A stretch of DNA of 40,661 bases from Chlamydiota bacterium (GTDB lineage: Bacteria; Chlamydiota; Chlamydiia; Chlamydiales; Parachlamydiaceae), in assembly GCA_013287015.1 (NCBI GenBank), contig JABDEO010000003.1:1-40661 (forward strand), read 5' to 3'. A model generated the notes under the pieces. It was not told where the DNA came from. It searched no databases and worked only from the letters and a program-made list of their open reading frames with translations. Every line of letters starts with the position of its first letter. Positions within the stretch are counted from its first letter, which is position 1. The position numbers were made by a program, and so were the translations under genes. Shown here piece after piece: positions 35,856 to 40,661 of the stretch.

Positions 35856-36512
35856 ATGAAAATTTGGCTGGATACGACCAATATAGCGGCGATAGGGGCC
35901 GCGACCGATTTAGGCGTCCTTTTTGGCGTGACAACAAACCCAGAGTTGGCTGCACAGTCGGGTAAGTCGCTGGAAGATTTATTGCAAAGCTTGCTTGATG
36001 CGCAAGAAGGGCCTGTGACCGCTCAGGTTGTTGCATGTAATACGCAAGAAATGGTGCGGCAAGGACAAACGCTCAATGCGTTTTCCGCACGCATAATCGT
36101 TAAAATTCCGGTTACTCAAGATGGACTGAAAGCCATCCATTTGCTTTCAGAACAAAATATTCCCACAATGGCTACAGTCATATTTCAGCCCCACCAAGCC
36201 TTAATGGCAGCGTTAGCCGGCGCGGACTATGCGGCGCCCTATTTAGGACAAATTGAACAGCGCGGCCAAAACCCTTGGGATGTCTTAACATCAATCTCAC
36301 AGATGTTTCAGCATTATAAGTTAAAAACAGAAATTCTAGCGGCTTCGTTGCGTTCTTTAGAATACGTCCAAAAATGCGCTGAGATGGGAATTTCCAACAT
36401 CACTGTCAAGGAACCGCTATTCCGGCAGATGATCGCCACAGTTCCCGCCACACAAGAAAAAGTAGACCACTTTGCGCAGGTTTGGGAAGCCGCTCATGCG
36501 ATGTTTGTATGA
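35856..36512 (+). CDS. transaldolase / fructose-6-phosphate aldolase-like (TalC/Fsa family)
   Basis: 218 aa; MKIWLDTTNIAAI, GVTTNPELAA, IIVKIPVTQDGLKAI (Schiff-base Lys), MATVIFQPHQALMAALAGADYAAPYLGQ, EILAASLRS. Confidence 0.9.
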   Translation: MKIWLDTTNIAAIGAATDLGVLFGVTTNPELAAQSGKSLEDLLQSLLDAQEGPVTAQVVACNTQEMVRQGQTLNAFSARIIVKIPVTQDGLKAIHLLSEQNIPTMATVIFQPHQALMAALAGADYAAPYLGQIEQRGQNPWDVLTSISQMFQHYKLKTEILAASLRSLEYVQKCAEMGISNITVKEPLFRQMIATVPATQEKVDHFAQVWEAAHAMFV

Positions 36513-37687
36513 CGGATCTGGAAAATTTATTGCATGAATTATTCTCCTCAAACGGATTAGCTTATGCCGTTCTGAGTTCGCCCCAATGCAAAACAATGCA
36601 ATGTATAAAAATCATCGTACGTCCTGTCGCAATGAAGCAAGGCATTTGCTATCAGGTTACGGAACATCGCGGATCGCAAGCGTTTCATAAGAATCTCTCT
36701 GCAAGCGAATGTGAAAAATTTTTACAAGAGCAGCTGAACGGTAATTATAAACAAGCCCTCTTCTGCACAGAGCAAGCGGATTATCAAGTTTTGAATAATA
36801 AGCGCCAAAGCGTCATCTTAAAAAAGCCTCCGACAAAAAAACAATCGATCCAAATGCACAATCGCAAAAAGCAATATATTCTTGAAGAAAACGCTCCATT
36901 TCTATTGGCGATAGGACTCACCACGAAATCCGGCGCGCTGACAGCTAAAACAAGCGGAAAATTTCGACAGCTCAACAAATTTTTAGAAATGATCGCCGAC
37001 ATCCTGCCATGTTTCAAAACAAAAAAGAAACTCCATATTATTGATTTCGGCTGCGGCAAAGCCTACCTAACTTTCGCCCTGTACCATTACTTGGTCAATG
37101 TAAAAAAATATGAAGTCGACATTGTAGGCTTAGACCTTAAACAGGAAGTCATCACTCATTGTCAAACATTGGCGGCGCAGCTTGGCTGCACAGGGTTGCG
37201 CTTCCAAGTGGGCGATATTAATCATCACGTTGCAACGGGCCCTGTTGACATGGTTATCTCTCTGCATGCCTGCGACACTGCAACGGACGCCGCATTGGAA
37301 AAAGCGATTCGCTGGAACGCCCAAGTGATCTTATGCGCGCCCTGTTGTCAGCATGAATTATTTAAACAAATCAAAAACACCGCTTTATCTCCATTATTGG
37401 ATCATGGAATCCTTAAAGAACGTTTCTCCGCGCTTGCCACCGATGCGGCCCGCGTCCAGTTGTTGGAGATATTAGGCTATCAAACGCAGGCGATTGAATT
37501 TATAGACCTTGAACACACGCCAAAGAACTTACTGATTCGAGCCGTAAAAAGAAAATCTAATGAAAAATGTTCTCCATTGGCTCTGCAAGCCTATTACGAT
37601 TTTAAACACGCCTTAAACATCACTCCTTCGCTCGAGCGACGCTTTAATGAAGAATTGCAAAAATTTGGGAGCGCCGAAAATACTTGA
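36509..37687 (+). CDS. SAM-dependent methyltransferase
   Basis: KLHIIDFGCGKAYLTFALYHYL (motif I), VDIVGLDLKQEVI, VDMVISLHACDTATD, ILCAPCCQHE; start at MTDLENLLHELF overlaps the upstream stop. Confidence 0.85.
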   Translation: MTDLENLLHELFSSNGLAYAVLSSPQCKTMQCIKIIVRPVAMKQGICYQVTEHRGSQAFHKNLSASECEKFLQEQLNGNYKQALFCTEQADYQVLNNKRQSVILKKPPTKKQSIQMHNRKKQYILEENAPFLLAIGLTTKSGALTAKTSGKFRQLNKFLEMIADILPCFKTKKKLHIIDFGCGKAYLTFALYHYLVNVKKYEVDIVGLDLKQEVITHCQTLAAQLGCTGLRFQVGDINHHVATGPVDMVISLHACDTATDAALEKAIRWNAQVILCAPCCQHELFKQIKNTALSPLLDHGILKERFSALATDAARVQLLEILGYQTQAIEFIDLEHTPKNLLIRAVKRKSNEKCSPLALQAYYDFKHALNITPSLERRFNEELQKFGSAENT

Positions 37688-37731
37688 GATGATTCTTGAA
37701 ATAGTATAAGATGCGGTGGTTTCCAAACTAA

Positions 37732-37819
37732 GGAAGAGTGGCAGAGTGGCCGAATGCGTCTGTCTTGAAAACAGAAGGCGGGTAATCCCCGTCCGTGGGT
37801 TCGAATCCTACCTCTTCCG
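37732..37819 (+). tRNA. tRNA-Ser (UGA)
   Basis: GGAAGAGTGGCAGAGTGGCCGAATGCGTCTGTCTTGAAAACAGAAGGCGGGTAATCCCCGTCCGTGGGTTCGAATCCTACCTCTTCCG; long variable arm, anticodon TGA, acceptor GGAAGAG/CTCTTCC. Confidence 0.97.
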
Positions 37820-37906
37820 TTCCTTTTGTAGCGTAGACTTCAGTCTGCGCTTGTTTGCGCAGGTTTTAACCTGCGCTTGTTTTTGCGGGTTTTAACCCGC
37901 AAAGTC
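37764..37906 (+). repeat. 143-bp direct repeat, left copy (3' half of tRNA-Ser plus a family 1 half-element)
   Basis: cttgaaaacagaaggcggg...tagcgtagacttcagtctgcgc...gcgggttttaacccgcaaagtc, identical to 40519-40661. Confidence 0.97.
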
Positions 37907-38027
37907 CAGTGAAGAGGTTCCTTCGAGAAATTTTGGTTGAACTTACCGCAACAGCATCTTTTCCGATCATTTCTAATAAACGCTTTGTAAAGTCACTACA
38001 TGGTTTTAATACCTCAAAAGAAAACTA

Positions 38028-38056
38028 TTGAATAACGTGTGTATAGTGTGTATAAT
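38028..38056 (+). promoter_or_regulatory. predicted sigma70-type promoter of the second hicAB operon
   Basis: TTGAAT, 17-nt spacer, TATAAT, 17 bp upstream of the hicA ATG. Confidence 0.55.
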
Positions 38057-38072
38057 AAGGAATTAGGTAAGA

Positions 38073-38270
38073 ATGGATAGCCGGAAGGTCATACAGCTTT
38101 TGAAGAAAGATGGGTGGGAGCTAAAAAGAACCGCTGGGAGTCATCACCATTTTGTCCATCCCACAAAGAAAGGGTTAGTCACTGTCCCGCACCCAAAGAG
38201 GGACTTGCCAACAGGTACTTTGAAGAGCATAGAAAAGCAAGCAAACATTAAGTTTGGAGAAAAATCATGA
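38073..38270 (+). CDS. hicA: HicA-family mRNA interferase toxin
   Basis: 65 aa: MDSRKVIQLLKKDGWELKRTAGSHHHFVHPTKKGLVTVPHPKRDLPTGTLKSIEKQANIKF; canonical HicA with the G-S-H-H motif. Confidence 0.95.
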   Translation: MDSRKVIQLLKKDGWELKRTAGSHHHFVHPTKKGLVTVPHPKRDLPTGTLKSIEKQANIKFGEKS

Positions 38271-38674
38271 AATATATAGCGCTGATCCATAAAGAAGAGG
38301 ACTCAGACTATGGTGTAAGCTTTCCTGATTTTCCAGGATGTGTATCTGCCGGAGAAACACTTGAACAGGCCAAAACAATGGCTCAAGAGGCTCTGATTAA
38401 CCACATCAATCTACTCAGGGAGATGCATGAACAGATTCCAGCGCCAAGCGCCCTGGAAGAGATTATGTCATGCCTTGAGAACCGCTCCGCTATCGCATTC
38501 CTCGTTGAAGTTCCGTCTCATCATACTGTCCGTATCAATATAACACTCCCTGAGGATGTGCTTAGTATTGTCGATCAACGTGCAAGACGACTAAATCTTA
38601 GCCGCTCTGCATTTTTAGCGGAGGCGGCGCTTCACTTCGGTAAACAGTTTGGCAATAAAATCAAGACAGCGTAA
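38267..38674 (+). CDS. hicB: HicB-family antitoxin with C-terminal ribbon-helix-helix
   Basis: MKYIALIHKEEDSDYGVSFPDFPGCVSAGETLEQAKTMAQEALINHI plus RINITLPEDVLSIVDQRARRLNLSRSAFLAEAA; overlaps hicA by 4 bp. Confidence 0.95.
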   Translation: MKYIALIHKEEDSDYGVSFPDFPGCVSAGETLEQAKTMAQEALINHINLLREMHEQIPAPSALEEIMSCLENRSAIAFLVEVPSHHTVRINITLPEDVLSIVDQRARRLNLSRSAFLAEAALHFGKQFGNKIKTA

Positions 38675-38689
38675 AGCGCCAATTATAAA

Positions 38690-39826
38690 TCACCAAGCAG
38701 TTTTTCTTATAGAAGATAGCGTAATACACTCTAACGCCTTATCGAAATTATTATTATCTATATAATCCTTACATATTGCTGAATATTTCGAATCTACTAA
38801 ATAACCATGGCTACAAATCTGACGCAGAACGTCAATAGCTTCGGCATGATGACCTTCCTTTTGATAATCCTGCGCTATCTGAATATAAAAAATTTTCTTA
38901 GCCTCATAGTCTTTGTTAACTTGGTTGTATATAAGGGCATTTTTAAGATCTTTCCGCTCGTAATATTTTTTCGCTAAGATTGTCAATAGCGCCGAGCTTT
39001 CCTTGTAAATAATTCTGGACAGTGCGCTGCCAGCTTCATCTAACTTACCCTGTTCAATATAATCTCTGCCTATTTTAAGATGAAAATCTTCAAAGTTATC
39101 GTTATTTGAATTTTTTAAATGACTTATGGTTTGTAGCGCGTTTTCAAAATCTTTTTTCTGATAGTATTCTTCAGCTACAGTTACAAAAATCTTACTTTTT
39201 AATGTAGGGCCACCATAAATCTTATTAATAAATTTTATAGACTCAGCATATTTAGCTTTTCGGCAACAATGTAATGCAAATTCTTCATATATTGGGTCTG
39301 TTATTCCCGATTTAATGACATATTTATCTAAAATTTTAATCGCCTTTTCTGAGTTATCTTGCTGGAAATAAGCCCTAGCAATGCTGCAATAATTGTCTTT
39401 CTGGGTTTCGTATGGAAGTTCTTCATTTGCTTTGCTAGCTTCTTCAAGATTACCTACCTTTATATAATTTTGCACTTTTTCATCCTGAATGAGAACTTGC
39501 TCGAGACCTTTCTCATCTTTAGAGATTAAACTTTTATTATTGTCTTGCAAAACGACTTCATTCAGAACAGGGATATCTTTTTGGTTCATTGACTCTGACT
39601 TAATAGGTTGAGCTTGAGAATCAACAACAATTTTTGAAGGGACATCAGTTTTTTCTGGCTCAATTGGATGCTGATTTATTTCGATTACTCTTATTTGATT
39701 ATTTGTTAGATCAGATGGTGAGATAATTCTAATATTTTTTGTTTCAAAAACGGTCAAAAACTTAGAATAACTTCGACAGCAAAAAATCTGTTGAAATGAC
39801 CAAGCGATTCTCTCGAAGATGTTCAA
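38690..39826 (-). CDS. TPR-like repeat protein
   Basis: 378 aa with repeated YYQKKDFENALQTISHLKNS / YIEQGKLDEAGSALSRI / YYERKDLKNALIYNQVN / YQKEGHHAEAIDVLRQI / YIDNNNFDKALECI helices. Confidence 0.85.
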   Translation of the reverse strand: MNIFERIAWSFQQIFCCRSYSKFLTVFETKNIRIISPSDLTNNQIRVIEINQHPIEPEKTDVPSKIVVDSQAQPIKSESMNQKDIPVLNEVVLQDNNKSLISKDEKGLEQVLIQDEKVQNYIKVGNLEEASKANEELPYETQKDNYCSIARAYFQQDNSEKAIKILDKYVIKSGITDPIYEEFALHCCRKAKYAESIKFINKIYGGPTLKSKIFVTVAEEYYQKKDFENALQTISHLKNSNNDNFEDFHLKIGRDYIEQGKLDEAGSALSRIIYKESSALLTILAKKYYERKDLKNALIYNQVNKDYEAKKIFYIQIAQDYQKEGHHAEAIDVLRQICSHGYLVDSKYSAICKDYIDNNNFDKALECITLSSIRKTAW

Positions 39827-39857
39827 AGAAACAATAGCAATTTTTCCGTCATTAAGA

Positions 39858-40199
39858 TTACGAAGAAAAAATGTTTTGTTTCTTTAATGAGCGCATTCTA
39901 TCTAAGTCTAATCTGTATGGTTCTTCTCTCTGAAGATTTTCTAAGGTAGACTCGATAATTCTCTTAGCCCAATCTGGCAAAGATGGATTAAGGCTGTAAT
40001 ATACCCACTGCCCTCTACGTTCATCTAAAACAAGCCCAGATTTTCGCATAAGAGCGAGATGGCGAGAAATTTTTGGCTATATACTCTCTATTAACTGACT
40101 AATCTCACAAACGCAAAGTTCCCCCTCTTTTTGAAGGAGAACTAAGCATCGCAAGCGAGTTTCGTCAGACAATAAAGAAAACAACTCATTTGGAGTCAT
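39858..40199 (-). pseudogene. arsR: ArsR-family HTH regulator interrupted by an in-frame TAG at codon 41
   Basis: MTPNELFSLLSDETRLRCLVLLQKEGELCVCEISQLIESI*PKISRHLALMRKSGLVLDERRGQWVYYSLNPSLPDWAKRIIESTLENL; stop at 40077-40079, where family members usually read S-Q-P-K-x-S-R-H-L. Confidence 0.85.
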
Positions 40200-40201
40200 T
40201 A

Positions 40202-40488
40202 TCATCGTCCAGTCCTTGGCTTGATGGCCTTAATTTTTGCTGATACCACATAATTTTCTGCATCAGAACCAGGAACCCAATCCTTAATAAACATGCGACT
40301 GTTTTCTTGGGGTTCAATCACAATATCTGTAAACCCAGCTTTTGCAAGAATATTTTTGAGTTCGTTAATTGTAATGGCACCTGAAATGCAATTGCAATAA
40401 AGCTCTTTGTTGTTAACCATTTCTGCTGGCAATGGCTTAAGGGCAACCATGTCAGAAATAGCTAGCCTACCACCATCTTTCAATACAC
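40202..40488 (-). pseudogene. arsM: C-terminal fragment of an arsenite methyltransferase (ArsM-like)
   Basis: RVLKDGGRLAISDMVALKPLPAEMVNNKELYCNCISGAITINELKNILAKAGFTDIVIEPQENSRMFIKDW; the N-terminal SAM-binding half is missing because the frame runs into the tRNA-Ser repeat junction. Confidence 0.75.
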
Positions 40489-40518
40489 GGATGTTGAGAT
40501 TGTTAGGAAGGCATCGGA

Positions 40519-40661
40519 CTTGAAAACAGAAGGCGGGTAATCCCCGTCCGTGGGTTCGAATCCTACCTCTTCCGTTCCTTTTGTAGCGTAGACTTCAGTC
40601 TGCGCTTGTTTGCGCAGGTTTTAACCTGCGCTTGTTTTTGCGGGTTTTAACCCGCAAAGTC
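40519..40661 (+). repeat. 143-bp direct repeat, right copy (3' part of tRNA-Ser plus a family 1 half-element), ends at the window edge
   Basis: Identical to 37764-37906; the upstream flank gaaggcatcgga would leave two mismatches in the anticodon stem opposite acaga, so it is not an intact tRNA. Confidence 0.95.

Noticed and set aside
37907-40518. Tyrosine-recombinase integrase for the tRNA-Ser island
   Set aside because: No ORF between the repeats has integrase motifs; the mechanism of the presumed integration stays unknown.

Overview
The window looks like chromosomal DNA from a Chlamydiota member, probably an environmental lineage. This rests on the priA / lysS / cysS neighbourhood and the many lineage-specific proteins; I ran no taxonomic search. 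Housekeeping genes I can support: priA, lysS, cysS, uppP, ftsK, mtaB, an Fsa/TalC-like transaldolase, a SAM methyltransferase, tRNA-His(GUG) and tRNA-Ser(UGA). Accessory content: two hicAB pairs, a DUF4258-like/HTH putative toxin-antitoxin pair, a heme-oxygenase-like protein, a 2970-aa protein, an 812-aa protein, a 954-aa protein with a papain-like Cys motif, an IS200/IS605-type Y1 transposase, a TPR protein and an interrupted arsR next to an arsM fragment. The most striking feature is the intergenic DNA. At least 11 long inverted repeats (about 95-335 bp) from at least eight unrelated sequence families sit between genes. Two families are present in two copies whose arms show compensatory or concerted changes, so pairing is kept while sequence drifts. 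Two inverted 250-bp copies of one family bracket a 12.9-kb block holding the 812-aa gene, the transposase and the 2970-aa gene. An exact 143-bp direct repeat links the 3' half of tRNA-Ser(UGA) to the right end of the window, consistent with a tRNA-targeted island or with a contig ending in a repeat.
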